From the NCBI RefSeq assembly GCF_001952935.1, contig NZ_CP018319.1, positions 1,539,501-1,603,500 of the forward strand: 64,000 bases of DNA, written 5' to 3'. The stretch is from Pseudomonas frederiksbergensis (GTDB lineage Bacteria; Pseudomonadota; Gammaproteobacteria; Pseudomonadales; Pseudomonadaceae). Shown one piece after another: positions 31,645 through 41,493 of the stretch (within the stretch, counting starts at the first letter, position 1; the number at the start of each line of letters is the position of its first letter). Below the pieces are notes generated by a model, which saw only the letters and a program-made list of their open reading frames with translations, ran no database searches and was not told the DNA's origin. The position numbers were made by a program, and so were the translations under genes.

Positions 31645-32312
31645 TTAACGGTCACCGAGCGCCAGTCCGAAGCTTCGATGAAACCGAGCATGCGAGGTGC
31701 CTGGGGCGTTTCGGCGGAGATAAACAAAGACGCGCCGTAGCCCAGCGTAGAGGCCGGCAACTTGAGATCTTTCTCCAGTTGCGACATGCATTCGCTGTGG
31801 GTCACCAGAATCAGGTTTCGCCCGGCCACCTTGTGCGCCAGCGCGTCACGCAGCATGGTGCCCCTGCAATTGATCAACCAGTCTTCCCCGACCCCGACCT
31901 TGTTGAACATGTAGCCAGCGGTCTGCGCTGTACGGATGACCGGGCTGTTGTAGATGTCAGCCCTGTTCAGTCCCAGTCGTTCGAACTGCGCACCGACACC
32001 CACCGCGACGCCGCGAGAGCGATCGGTGATGCCATCGTTACCGCTCAGGCAGGCGGCACTGGAGTGATCGCAGCGTTCGACGTGACGCACCAGCACGATC
32101 ACGTCGCCCTTGGCCCAATTGGCCGCCAACGCCCGTGCGCCGGCCACGTTGCCGTGGGCCAGATCCGGCACAGCGGCCGGCTGCAACAGCCACATAGTGA
32201 GCGGAATCACCAACAGCGCCGAGGCGAGTACGACAGCCGCATTGCGATAGCGGGCAAAACGGCTCAGATCAATCGAGCGTTTTATCCCGAACAGACTCAG
32301 TCTCAATTCCAC
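31641..32312 (-). CDS. Ais-like histidine phosphatase family protein
   Basis: Membrane-anchored histidine phosphatase (RHG superfamily) with catalytic motif LVRHVERCDHSSAACLS and a second His in LILVTHSECMSQLE; a single hydrophobic segment (VVLASALLVIPLTMWLL) anchors it. This pattern resembles Ais/PmrG, the LPS core heptose(II) phosphate phosphatase. Start: GTG at 32312 is preceded by GGCGAGG at 9 nt spacing; a second in-frame GTG at 32333 (7 codons longer) has no good ribosome site. Operon with the PAP2 gene. The function is inferred from motif and context. Confidence 0.78.
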   Translation of the reverse strand: MELRLSLFGIKRSIDLSRFARYRNAAVVLASALLVIPLTMWLLQPAAVPDLAHGNVAGARALAANWAKGDVIVLVRHVERCDHSSAACLSGNDGITDRSRGVAVGVGAQFERLGLNRADIYNSPVIRTAQTAGYMFNKVGVGEDWLINCRGTMLRDALAHKVAGRNLILVTHSECMSQLEKDLKLPASTLGYGASLFISAETPQAPRMLGFIEASDWRSVTVK

Positions 32313-32456
32313 ATCAAACCGCCTCGCCGGCACGCATCACTGTCATTCGATGCCGCGAGGTTAGAGAGGCTGGCGTCGGCAGCCGGTGAAACTCATGTGA
32401 AAAAAAGCTTAAGACCGCACGAAGGTCTTGTTACATATCCGCCTTACAAAAACCAT

Positions 32457-32482
32457 TCAGCTCTCGCAATTGCTGCCGATAC
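32457..32482 (+). promoter_or_regulatory. candidate FliA (sigma-28) promoter of the chemoreceptor gene
   Basis: GCCGATAC (32475-32482) matches the flagellar -10 consensus GCCGATAA at 7 of 8, with TCAGCT (32457-32462) 12 nt upstream resembling the Pseudomonas -35 (TCAAGT). It lies 91 nt before the MCP start; chemoreceptor genes are typical FliA targets. Confidence 0.5.
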
Positions 32483-32572
32483 AGTCCTGCTACACACCTT
32501 GCTGGCGACCAAAAACAACAATCTTCCAGCCAACCGACGATCTAGAAGCACAACGTTCCTGGAGGATTTTTG

Positions 32573-34492
32573 ATGAATAGCTGGCTCGGCAATATCAGCG
32601 TGAACATGAAGCTGGGCTTGGGGTTCGGCCTGGTCCTGGCCCTGACCTGCATCCTCGCCCTGACCGGCTGGACAAGCCTGGGCGGATTGATTGACCGCAG
32701 CAACTGGATGAGCGACATCACCCAGCTCAATGCCGGCCTGACCAAGCTGCGCGTGGTTCGCCTGCAATACATGCTGACCAATGGCGACGAAACCGCCGCG
32801 CAGAACGTCCAGACCACGCTCGAGGCCTTCTCCACTCAGCAACAGGCGCTGCTGGTGAAGTTCAAGAGCCCGGAAAACCTCAAGCTGCTCAAAGAGCAAG
32901 GCGCCGTCATCGACGCCTACAAGACGTCCCTGAACAAAATGCGCAGCGCGTACCGCACCGGGAACAGCGCACGCGACACCATGGGCGCCAATGCCGAGAC
33001 CGCGAATACGCTAATCAACGCCATCAATACCGCCGTGCAGCAAATGCCGCTGAGCGACCAACGCTTCGAACAATTCCAGGCCATCACGGCAGCCAAGGAA
33101 GCCTTCTTGCTGGCCCGCTACGAAGTGCGCGGCTACACCGCGACCACCAACACCGAGACCGAGCAAAAAGCCGTCGGCCAACTGGACGTGGCCATCGCCA
33201 GCCTGAAACCTCTCAACGTGCATTTCGCCGACACTCAGCAAGACGCCCTGCGTCAGCTGGAAACCGCACTGAGCAACTACCGCAGCGCCTTGCAGGCTTA
33301 CAAAGCGGCGAACAGCGATGCGGTGCAGGCGCGCAAGGAAATGACCGAACAGGGTGCCGCCATTGTGAGCCTGAGCGACCAGCTGTATCAGATCCAGCTC
33401 GACCGCCGTGACGCCGAAAGCGCCCAGGCTCGCACCCTGCAACTGATCAGCACCTTGCTGGCGTTGCTGGTGGGCATCATTGCTGCCGTGATCATCACCC
33501 GTCAGATTACCGGCCCGCTGCGCGACACCCTGGCCGTGGTTGAACGCATCGCCAGCGGCGACCTGTCCCAGGACGTCAAAGTGACGCGCCGCGACGAACT
33601 CGGCGTGCTGCAACAGGGCATCGCTCGCATGGGCGTAACCCTGCGCGACTTGATCAGCGGCATCCGCGACGGCGTCACCCAGATCGCCAGCGCTGCCGAA
33701 GAACTGTCCGCCGTAACCGAGCAAACCAGCGCCGGGGTCAATAGCCAGAAGATCGAAACCGATCAAGTGGCGACCGCCATGCACGAGATGACGGCCACCG
33801 TGCAGGAAGTCGCGCGCAATGCCGAAGAAGCCTCCCAGGCGGCCGCCGCTGCTGACGGCGAAGCTCGTGAAGGCGACAAGGTGGTCAACGAAGCCATCGC
33901 CCAGATTGAACGCTTGGCCACCGAAGTAGCGCGCTCCACCGAAGCCATGAGTGTGCTGCAACAGGAAAGCGACAAGATCGGCAGCGTCATGGACGTGATC
34001 AAGGCCGTGGCCGAACAGACCAACCTGCTGGCGCTCAACGCCGCCATCGAAGCGGCCCGTGCCGGTGAAGCTGGTCGAGGCTTTGCCGTGGTGGCCGACG
34101 AAGTCCGTGGCCTGGCTCAGCGCACGCAGAAGTCCACCGAAGAAATCGAAGGCCTGGTGGCCGGTCTGCAGAACGGCACGCAACAAGTGTCCGCCGTGAT
34201 GAACAACAGCCGCGCCCTGACCGACAGCAGCGTCGCGCTGACCCGCAAGGCTGGCGTGTCACTGGAAAACATCACCCGCACCGTGTCCAACATCCAGTCG
34301 ATGAACCAGCAGATCGCTGCCGCCGCCGAGCAGCAAAGCGCCGTCGCCGAAGAGATCAGCCGCAGCATCATCAACGTGCGCGACGTGTCTGAACAGACCG
34401 CCGCCGCCAGCGACGAAACGGCGGCGTCCAGTGTTGAACTGGCGCGGTTGGGCAGTCAGTTGCAGCAGATGGTCAGCCACTTCCGGGTTTGA
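32573..34492 (+). CDS. methyl-accepting chemotaxis protein, HBM-type (McpS-like)
   Basis: Inner-membrane chemoreceptor of 639 residues. It has an N-terminal TM segment (about residues 12-33), a periplasmic helical-bimodular (HBM) domain of about 250 residues, and a second TM near 290-310. A HAMP domain follows ([25 protein letters not shown]), then a signalling domain with the hairpin tip [18 protein letters not shown]. The sequence from [20 protein letters not shown] onward closely resembles P. putida McpS, which senses TCA intermediates; that ligand is inferred. ATG at 32573 chosen for its GGAGG site 8 nt upstream. The C-terminus ends SHFRV with no CheR-docking pentapeptide. Confidence 0.94.
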   Translation: MNSWLGNISVNMKLGLGFGLVLALTCILALTGWTSLGGLIDRSNWMSDITQLNAGLTKLRVVRLQYMLTNGDETAAQNVQTTLEAFSTQQQALLVKFKSPENLKLLKEQGAVIDAYKTSLNKMRSAYRTGNSARDTMGANAETANTLINAINTAVQQMPLSDQRFEQFQAITAAKEAFLLARYEVRGYTATTNTETEQKAVGQLDVAIASLKPLNVHFADTQQDALRQLETALSNYRSALQAYKAANSDAVQARKEMTEQGAAIVSLSDQLYQIQLDRRDAESAQARTLQLISTLLALLVGIIAAVIITRQITGPLRDTLAVVERIASGDLSQDVKVTRRDELGVLQQGIARMGVTLRDLISGIRDGVTQIASAAEELSAVTEQTSAGVNSQKIETDQVATAMHEMTATVQEVARNAEEASQAAAAADGEAREGDKVVNEAIAQIERLATEVARSTEAMSVLQQESDKIGSVMDVIKAVAEQTNLLALNAAIEAARAGEAGRGFAVVADEVRGLAQRTQKSTEEIEGLVAGLQNGTQQVSAVMNNSRALTDSSVALTRKAGVSLENITRTVSNIQSMNQQIAAAAEQQSAVAEEISRSIINVRDVSEQTAAASDETAASSVELARLGSQLQQMVSHFRV

Positions 34493-34523
34493 GCCTCGGC
34501 CCCACAACTCATGTTTGCCAAGA

Positions 34524-34542
34524 CTCCCACGCAAGGTGGGAG
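34524..34542 (+). terminator. hairpin after the chemoreceptor gene
   Basis: CTCCCAC-GCAAG-GTGGGAG 31 nt after the MCP stop. No T-run follows, so termination may be weak; it looks partly like a REP fragment. Confidence 0.5.
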
Positions 34543-34679
34543 CCATTGGCAACGAGTCTGCCATCGGCAGATGCCTGAACAACCTACATCCCTCCCATAA
34601 GAACCCGCACGAAAAATCGCCTTTTCATACGGATCAATCTCAGCCCTCCTATCTCCCCGTGCGGCCTGCTTCTGTAGTT

Positions 34680-34713
34680 TCTCCTGACCGGAACACTCTG
34701 TTCGATCAGGAGA
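34680..34713 (+). promoter_or_regulatory. hairpin sequestering the ribosome-binding site of the Tc toxin operon
   Basis: TCTCCTGA (34680-34687) pairs perfectly with TCAGGAGA (34706-34713), and GAACA/TGTTC extends the stem inside a small internal loop. The 3' arm contains the only good Shine-Dalgarno (AGGAG), 11 nt before the ATG of the first toxin gene. Translation may therefore depend on melting or protein/RNA control. Confidence 0.65.
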
Positions 34714-34723
34714 TTTACAACAC

Positions 34724-37270
34724 ATGGACAGTAACGACTCCCTGCTTTACCAACTCGTTGCCCCAACTTCCAGCGAAGAAGGAACGCACACAGAATTCAA
34801 AACAGCTATGCAGAAGATGCAGATTGACTCCGTGTTCGACATCATCAGCATGTCGCCGGAAGAATTTGCTAGTGCGCTAGCAGTGCACAGTGTCGCCGAT
34901 GCACAGCAGATCTATGACGACGCGGTGGCATGTGCACACATGATCAGCCGTTTGTACTACGAGCAACAGATATCGCCTGATGGCGCTAAACAGCGTAACC
35001 GGCGGGACGCAGATTCCGAACAGGTATCCGGTCCCATCACCTATCAATTGCTGTTCAACGAAAACTGGGAGCAGTTTTGCCATGAAGGCCATATAGCGGC
35101 CAACAACTCTCCCATCGCCTATCTGAGGGCGCTATATCGGTTTGCACTTGAACTGGAGAATTCATCTACACACTCAAACAAAATCACCTTGGAGCAACGC
35201 CGTCCTGATCTCCCGGAATTAATACTGGACGCACAAAGCACTTTCGTTAAACGCCCGATGCTGAGTATCGTCAATGACACCTTGATGACTCATATCCAAC
35301 AACACCTGGATAAAACCAACAACAAAAAGACCATTCAAGAGGTACTGGCCAGCGAACACTATCCGCTTCAGTTGCCCTACGATTTACATCACTACCAATG
35401 CCTGCTCGCGTTGGGCGAAGATAAACCGGCGCTGGGTGAGTTGAAGTATCGGGTCAGTCTTGAACTGCCGTTCTCAGGAATTGATTCGATTTATGGAGGA
35501 ACTTCGGAAACGCGAGCCGAATCTCAAAAACTGCTCTCAGGCTTAAGTCCAAAACAACAGAAACTGCTCACCGCGCCGTACGATAACGACGTGGTATCGA
35601 ATGCATACGGTTATGAAAACCACCATCTTTTGTGGAGCGTCAAGAGCTTCAAGAAGTTAACCGGACTGACAGTCGATCAGATTGAACAGTTGCTGGCTTA
35701 CGGAAAATATTTCCCAAACGAATCAATTCATAACTTATGGTCCTCCCGCCATCTTTATGGCTGCCTATACATCAATAGAATTGCAGAGAGTAAAGTTTTT
35801 GCGGCGGACGAGCGCTTTTACAATTTAAACACACACCGTTTGGATCGCATGCTGCGAATGATCCGATTGCACCGTTGGACAGATATTTCCTTTGCCGAGC
35901 TTGACTCTTTAATTACTAACGTCGACAGAGCGGCATCAGGCACCCATTATGGAATGGAAAGTAATACGTTGCGGGCACTCGGTGTGCATCACTACATGAA
36001 TAAGCGCTATGGCATCAAGCCTGAAGAGTTTGCTTCGTTTCTGCACGACATGCCAACTTATTCCTGCGGTGATCGCGTATCTTTGTTCGATCAGGTATTC
36101 AGTAAAACCAAGCCATCCTCCAGCCCTCTGATAGAAAACAATGGGAAAAACATTGATATCGATGCCCCTGAGTCGCTGGCGACTCTAAACTTTTTAAAAG
36201 CCGGGCTGGATTCGAGTATCACACAGGATGACTTTTTACTCCTCACGCGGCAAAGCAAGAAACACCTGACTTCATTCAAACATGATCTATCGAGCGTCTC
36301 TGCTATTTACCGTCAGGCACGAATCGCCCAGATGTTTGGTTTGTCACCTTCTGAATGTACTGCCTTGGCACGATTGCTGGGGGGCGAGGCATTTTGCAAG
36401 TTGTTGGTGACAGGGGCCATAAACGCGGAAAACAGTTCAAATAGCGACATTCTCGACGTATTGATGGCAATGGATTGGGCCGTCGACTGGCTCAAGCAGA
36501 ACAACTATTCGGTCAAGCAATGGTGCCGCTTACTCGATCAGACCCAGGACGAACTGGTGTTGAACCCACAACTGGAAGATAAAATCAAAATCATTCAAAA
36601 GAGTCCGCATGACACGAGTGAAAAGAAAGCTCTTCTGGTGCAAAAACTTCTGCACGAAGTCGCCTTTCTTTCCAGCGAACAAGTCCCGTGCGCGATGAAA
36701 CTGGCCGAAACTTGCGAAGTCGATATTTTCGATGAAATGGCTGCCAAGACGTTCGACTCCGGAAAAAAAACACGGTTGTTCGCAAGAGCACTGCGCGCAA
36801 CCGAGGCAATACAGGCGCTGTTGCTTAGTAATACCTCATTACTAAAATTGTTGAATAACCCTGCATGGCTTGCACTCGGCAACAGCGGGACACTCACGCC
36901 CCATACGCTGTATCTGCTTGATCGATTCAGTACTTGCACCCGCCACCATGTGCAAGCAGAAACCAGGCTTCTGAACTACCTCGAACAGGCCAATGGACAG
37001 TCAGACACTGTGACAATCAACAATTCCAATATCTCACTGGCTGAACTCCTGAACTGGACGATTGAGCAGGTCAGTATTTTGACTGCCGACTTGCCAAACC
37101 AGCGAGCCCGGTCAATGGAAGAAGTGGATTGGGTTATACGCTGCAAAAAATGCTGCGAAGAGACAGGCCTGTCGGTCAACAACCTGAAACTGGCAGTTTC
37201 GTTAAACATCGAAAAATCCACCGCCGATTGGAAAGCCGTTGGGGAAGCCCTGATCGCGGCTCATTTCTGA
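34724..37270 (+). CDS. Tc toxin TcA subunit, N-terminal half (TcaA/TccA-like)
   Basis: An 848-residue protein resembling the first part of insecticidal TcA subunits (TcaA/TccA, VRP1/SpvA-like helical region: PEEFASALAVHSVADAQQIYDDAV). In one-piece TcA proteins such as TcdA1 this part forms the alpha-helical shell of the pentameric syringe. No signal peptide is present, as expected. Its ribosome site lies in a hairpin. The sequence is clearly more A/T-rich than the surrounding core genes, with many AAT/AAA/ATT codons. The second half of TcA starts 35 nt downstream. Together the two total about 2,240 residues, comparable to single-gene TcA. Confidence 0.85.
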   Translation: MDSNDSLLYQLVAPTSSEEGTHTEFKTAMQKMQIDSVFDIISMSPEEFASALAVHSVADAQQIYDDAVACAHMISRLYYEQQISPDGAKQRNRRDADSEQVSGPITYQLLFNENWEQFCHEGHIAANNSPIAYLRALYRFALELENSSTHSNKITLEQRRPDLPELILDAQSTFVKRPMLSIVNDTLMTHIQQHLDKTNNKKTIQEVLASEHYPLQLPYDLHHYQCLLALGEDKPALGELKYRVSLELPFSGIDSIYGGTSETRAESQKLLSGLSPKQQKLLTAPYDNDVVSNAYGYENHHLLWSVKSFKKLTGLTVDQIEQLLAYGKYFPNESIHNLWSSRHLYGCLYINRIAESKVFAADERFYNLNTHRLDRMLRMIRLHRWTDISFAELDSLITNVDRAASGTHYGMESNTLRALGVHHYMNKRYGIKPEEFASFLHDMPTYSCGDRVSLFDQVFSKTKPSSSPLIENNGKNIDIDAPESLATLNFLKAGLDSSITQDDFLLLTRQSKKHLTSFKHDLSSVSAIYRQARIAQMFGLSPSECTALARLLGGEAFCKLLVTGAINAENSSNSDILDVLMAMDWAVDWLKQNNYSVKQWCRLLDQTQDELVLNPQLEDKIKIIQKSPHDTSEKKALLVQKLLHEVAFLSSEQVPCAMKLAETCEVDIFDEMAAKTFDSGKKTRLFARALRATEAIQALLLSNTSLLKLLNNPAWLALGNSGTLTPHTLYLLDRFSTCTRHHVQAETRLLNYLEQANGQSDTVTINNSNISLAELLNWTIEQVSILTADLPNQRARSMEEVDWVIRCKKCCEETGLSVNNLKLAVSLNIEKSTADWKAVGEALIAAHF

Positions 37271-37305
37271 CCCGCTTTTCTTTTGCAAATATTCAAGGAA
37301 TGAAT

Positions 37306-40300
37306 ATGAACGATGTACTAACAAAACTTGATGAAACCCTACGGAATGTTCAGCTGGCGTATTACTTGGAAAAAGTTGTGCCCACCACCACAAACATATT
37401 CAAGCTAACGACTGTGGAGGATCTCAACGAATTCTGGTTACTGGATGTGCAGGTTAGCCCGCTTATTGAAACTTCACCCGTTGCGTGCGCCATTGCCAGC
37501 CTGCAGCTATACATTCACCGCATTCTGCATGACATGGAGCCCGGCTATGGCCCAGCGACAAAAACGCCTGAGCGAGTAAAGACATGGACCGACGAAATGC
37601 GTCGTTATTCCATCTGGGCGGGCCACCAAAAACTATTGTATTACCCTGAAATTTACCTGGACCCAAACCTTAGAAACACGGACAGCGATAATTTAAAACA
37701 ACTGAAGAACGACATAAACCAAAGCAGGATCCAGCCTGACACCATTGAATCGGCCGTAAAATCCTATCTGACGCGCTTTGAGGAAGTCTCCAATCTAAAC
37801 ATTCTCAATGGATATATCGACGGCACGGATTTCGCCAATAGCAAATACTATTTCATTGCCAAATCACGTTCCGCGCATACTTATTTCTGGCGCTCACTGA
37901 ACATGGCCGAACGGCCATACGACGGTACTAAAACCGTAAATGGCCAGCGTGTAAAACAGGATCATCCCGAACCGTACGCATGGTCGGACTGGGAAAAAGC
38001 AGACATCCCTATTCCGCACGACGCCATCGAGCACACCATTCGCCCTGTCTGGTTCAATAATCGGCTGTTCGTTACCTGGGCCCAGTGCATCCATCAAGAC
38101 CCGGCGGGAGTAACAACAAATAGAAAAGACCCTCAACTGTTGATGAGTTACTGCTACAAAAAGACTGATGGCACCTGGAGCGCACCGCAAACGGTCTTGA
38201 AAAACTTTATCAATAATGACCTGCTAGGCAATCAGACATCACGTCTTGTCGAGGAGACTCCATTATCCGACCTGCATCCAGACGAAATAAAATCACGTAT
38301 CAATACGGTAGCCATACAAAACGGAGAGCATTCCCAAGACGTTCTGCTCCTTGCCATCGTATTGTATGGCGAGCAAACAGAATTAATGCTGCCAAGGACG
38401 GCCTATATAAATGGTGTTTACGATGGGTCGAATCGCGATTATCACGAGCGAAACAACACGCCTCTCTATTTGAGTTCCGCAAGCATTAATAAGAATTTCA
38501 CTCACATCCCGGGCCCGCCCTCCCGGAGCTACAACATACAAAAGCCTCTTTCACTTCCGCATTACAATCTCGCATACCACGTTCACAAACACCCTATAAA
38601 TGAGTTATCCAAACCTGTTTTCTATTTGCAATCAAAGCAGAAAACAAACCACACGAAACGTGTGACTACAAAACCTGCCCTTACTAGCCATCGACCATTA
38701 TTGCCACCTGACACAATACACTGCAATATCGCATACCTGACACTCAGCTCGCAAACAACCATTTGCCTGAATCTTAATCCGAAATTAATTTCAAACTCGC
38801 AAGCCGCTTCTCTATTTGTGTTTCGACAGTCAGAAATGCTGTCCCAACCGGTGCAAACCACCCCTCTTATCTCAGGGAAGGATTCGTACTGCTTCCAATT
38901 TGACAATTGCGACCTAACTAGAACCAGTGAAATATTCCAATATGGTTTAACAACACATAAAGATGGTCAGCATTGGTATTGCGGTGGCATCGAAGCCAGT
39001 GTGATGGATAGTTTTAGCACTCCAAAACTTTCAAGTAATAATTCAGTGCAATATCTCGACTTCTCAGACTCATTGATTCTGCACAGCGATATCGGTCCGG
39101 CAGATCGTCAACCCATCAGACTCAATACCTTGCTTGCCACCGAGCTGACCGCTCGTGCCGAAAACAGTCTGGATGAATTGTTCAGCCGAGAGACACAACA
39201 GTTGCGGGAGCCGAAAATATTAAATGGCGACTCTGATCAATCCATGGACTTTCACGGCCCCAACGGCCGTTACTACACAGAGCTGTTCCTGAATTTACCT
39301 TGGTTGATCGCACATCGATTAAACGCGGAAGGGCAATACGTCGAAGCCGAACGCTGGATCAAGTACCTCTTCGATCCGGGCCGAAGGCAATCCGAATGCT
39401 GGAAGACTGTGCCTTTGACCGGCACCGACGTCCCCTCCTATGCCGCTCGCGCCCCGCATGATCCGCACATGATTTCCCAAAGCTACCCAGTGCACGCTCG
39501 CAAGGCGCTTTACTTGCTTTATCTCGACATTTTGATCAATCGAGGCGATGCCACGTACCGGGAATTGACACCCGATAGTCTCGTCGAGGCAAAGCAGTGG
39601 TACACGCGAGCATCGACTCTTCTTGGTTCGCGCCCGGTTATTCAATGGGCGGATTTATGGTCGTCGATCAGTTTGAAAGCACTGAGCGCGAACCACACCA
39701 AGAATCGCCGTGCACTTGAGAAGACTCTGAACCTGTCAATCACCAATGGCATGATCACGTTATCTGGGGGGGGCGTACAAGCGGCACGGCCGGCTATCCA
39801 GGCTTCGAGCCTGCGCGTGCCGTTCAACCCGGAACTACTCAAACGCTGGGACATTGTCGAGAGTCGCCTGTACAACCTGCGACACAACATCGACATCAGC
39901 GGCAAGCTGTCGCGTTTGCCATTGTTCGCGACGCCCATGGACCCGAAAGATCTGGTCAGCCTCCGGGCGTCGGGCACCTCCTATGGCGTCAATTGGCAAT
40001 TACAGAAACCTGCGCTCTGGCACTATCGCTTCAACGCCATGCACAGTCAGGCGCTGAGCGCGGTAGACAGCGTGATCCAGTTCGGTGCCACGCTATTGTC
40101 GCTGATCGAACGCCATGAACAGGCTCATCTGCAAGAGCAGCAGCAACAACAAGCCTGGGACATGGCAAAAATTTCCGTAGAGTTACAAACCCAGGCGCTC
40201 AGCGTTGACAGTAAAAACCGTGAGTTTTTAAGCGCTGGCAAACAAGTCATCCAGGGGCGGTTGAAGCACTACGAGCAATTACTGGAGAAAGGTGTAACCC

Positions 40301-41493
40301 CGGAAGAAGCCGAGGCAGGTCGACTGTATTTGAGCAGCGCCACCGCGGAAATGGCTTCAGCAGCCGCCCAGGCCGTCGCAGGCGGCCTGATGCTGATTCC
40401 AAACATCTTTGGCGTCGCCAACGGTGGTTCGCGCTGGGAAGGGACAGCCTATGCCGCCAGCGCTCTCGCACAATTGCGCGCTACGCAGGCTCGTTCCGAG
40501 GCGAGCAACCTCGACCGTAATGCACAGTTCGCTCGCCGCCGGGAAGAGTGGGTTTCGAATGTTAATCAGGCACGACTTGAGCTGACACAGATCACGGCAC
40601 AAATCGCGCAATGTACCGAACAGGAAAAGGTCACTCGCCTGCAACTGAAACAGGCTGAAACAGCATTGAGCCATGCCCGGGACAACCACGACTTTCTCCG
40701 CAAGCGCTTTACCAACAAGCAGCTTTATCAATGGCTCAACAATCAATTTTCGGCGTTGTATGAACAGGCTTATGAAGTGGCGCTGGACTTGTGCCTGGCC
40801 GCCGAGGCCTGTTGGCAATACGAGTGCGCCGACTACACCAGACGGTTCATTCAACCCGGCAAGTGGAACAGCACTTACCGTGGTCTTTCAGCAGGTGAGA
40901 GCCTCAAGAGTCGCCTGGTGACAATGCAGGCCGAATTCCTGAAGGCTAACCGTCGCGACCTGGAAATCACTAAAAACGTATCCCTGAGAGCTCTCAGGGA
41001 TAAGGACAAGACCAGCAAGATCAATCGCACCTGGGAGCAGATTCATACCACGCTCATGGAGCAAGGGAGCTGTGATTTCGAACTGACCCATAAGATGTTT
41101 GAAGACGACTGGAAGGGACAAGGACATTACCTGCGGCGCATCAAGACCCTCAGCGTGACGATACCGGGCATAGTGAGCCCCTACGAAAATATCAGGGCAA
41201 CGCTGACTCAAACGTCCAGTTCGATGTACCTGTCTACCGATACAAAAGGACCGAGCATCAAGGACCCGCGCGTGAAACAACAAGTCGCGCTCTCCACCGG
41301 AGACGACGATAGCGGTCTGTTCACTCTCAACCTCCTCGATGAACGCTACCTGCCTTTCGAATACACCGGGGCGGTTTCAACGTGGCGCCTGACCTTCCCG
41401 AACCACACCGCGCAGAAAGCCATGCTTGAGTCGCTGTCCGACATCATCGTGCATGTGAAATACACCGCCAAAAGGCCTGGAGTTTCGCGATGA
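37306..41493 (+). CDS. Tc toxin TcA subunit, C-terminal half (TcaB/TccB-like)
   Basis: A 1,395-residue protein matching the second half of TcA: neuraminidase-like and receptor-binding regions, then the pore-forming/TcB-binding end (LPWLIAHRLNAEGQYVEAERWIKYLFDP; KTLSVTIPGIVSPYENI). The central coiled-coil stalk contains HEQAHLQEQQQQQAWDM. Start: ATG at 37306 fits AAGGA at 6-nt spacing better than the in-frame ATG at 37300. It overlaps the next gene by ATGA. Residues about 820-830 are encoded by an eight-G tract (39766-39773), a slippage-prone site. The N-terminal third is A/T-rich like the preceding gene. Its role is to form the translocation pore with the TcaA-like protein. Confidence 0.88.
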   Translation: MNDVLTKLDETLRNVQLAYYLEKVVPTTTNIFKLTTVEDLNEFWLLDVQVSPLIETSPVACAIASLQLYIHRILHDMEPGYGPATKTPERVKTWTDEMRRYSIWAGHQKLLYYPEIYLDPNLRNTDSDNLKQLKNDINQSRIQPDTIESAVKSYLTRFEEVSNLNILNGYIDGTDFANSKYYFIAKSRSAHTYFWRSLNMAERPYDGTKTVNGQRVKQDHPEPYAWSDWEKADIPIPHDAIEHTIRPVWFNNRLFVTWAQCIHQDPAGVTTNRKDPQLLMSYCYKKTDGTWSAPQTVLKNFINNDLLGNQTSRLVEETPLSDLHPDEIKSRINTVAIQNGEHSQDVLLLAIVLYGEQTELMLPRTAYINGVYDGSNRDYHERNNTPLYLSSASINKNFTHIPGPPSRSYNIQKPLSLPHYNLAYHVHKHPINELSKPVFYLQSKQKTNHTKRVTTKPALTSHRPLLPPDTIHCNIAYLTLSSQTTICLNLNPKLISNSQAASLFVFRQSEMLSQPVQTTPLISGKDSYCFQFDNCDLTRTSEIFQYGLTTHKDGQHWYCGGIEASVMDSFSTPKLSSNNSVQYLDFSDSLILHSDIGPADRQPIRLNTLLATELTARAENSLDELFSRETQQLREPKILNGDSDQSMDFHGPNGRYYTELFLNLPWLIAHRLNAEGQYVEAERWIKYLFDPGRRQSECWKTVPLTGTDVPSYAARAPHDPHMISQSYPVHARKALYLLYLDILINRGDATYRELTPDSLVEAKQWYTRASTLLGSRPVIQWADLWSSISLKALSANHTKNRRALEKTLNLSITNGMITLSGGGVQAARPAIQASSLRVPFNPELLKRWDIVESRLYNLRHNIDISGKLSRLPLFATPMDPKDLVSLRASGTSYGVNWQLQKPALWHYRFNAMHSQALSAVDSVIQFGATLLSLIERHEQAHLQEQQQQQAWDMAKISVELQTQALSVDSKNREFLSAGKQVIQGRLKHYEQLLEKGVTPEEAEAGRLYLSSATAEMASAAAQAVAGGLMLIPNIFGVANGGSRWEGTAYAASALAQLRATQARSEASNLDRNAQFARRREEWVSNVNQARLELTQITAQIAQCTEQEKVTRLQLKQAETALSHARDNHDFLRKRFTNKQLYQWLNNQFSALYEQAYEVALDLCLAAEACWQYECADYTRRFIQPGKWNSTYRGLSAGESLKSRLVTMQAEFLKANRRDLEITKNVSLRALRDKDKTSKINRTWEQIHTTLMEQGSCDFELTHKMFEDDWKGQGHYLRRIKTLSVTIPGIVSPYENIRATLTQTSSSMYLSTDTKGPSIKDPRVKQQVALSTGDDDSGLFTLNLLDERYLPFEYTGAVSTWRLTFPNHTAQKAMLESLSDIIVHVKYTAKRPGVSR

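Noticed and set aside
33011..34186. Minus-strand open frame of 391 codons
   Set aside because: Antisense to the chemoreceptor gene with low-complexity Gly/His/Leu content.
37129..37305. Upstream extension of the second TcA gene into the first
   Set aside because: In-frame codons continue upstream, but the AAGGA site, the 35-nt intergenic gap and family alignment favour a start at 37306; a TcA fusion by frameshift is not supported because the first gene ends naturally.
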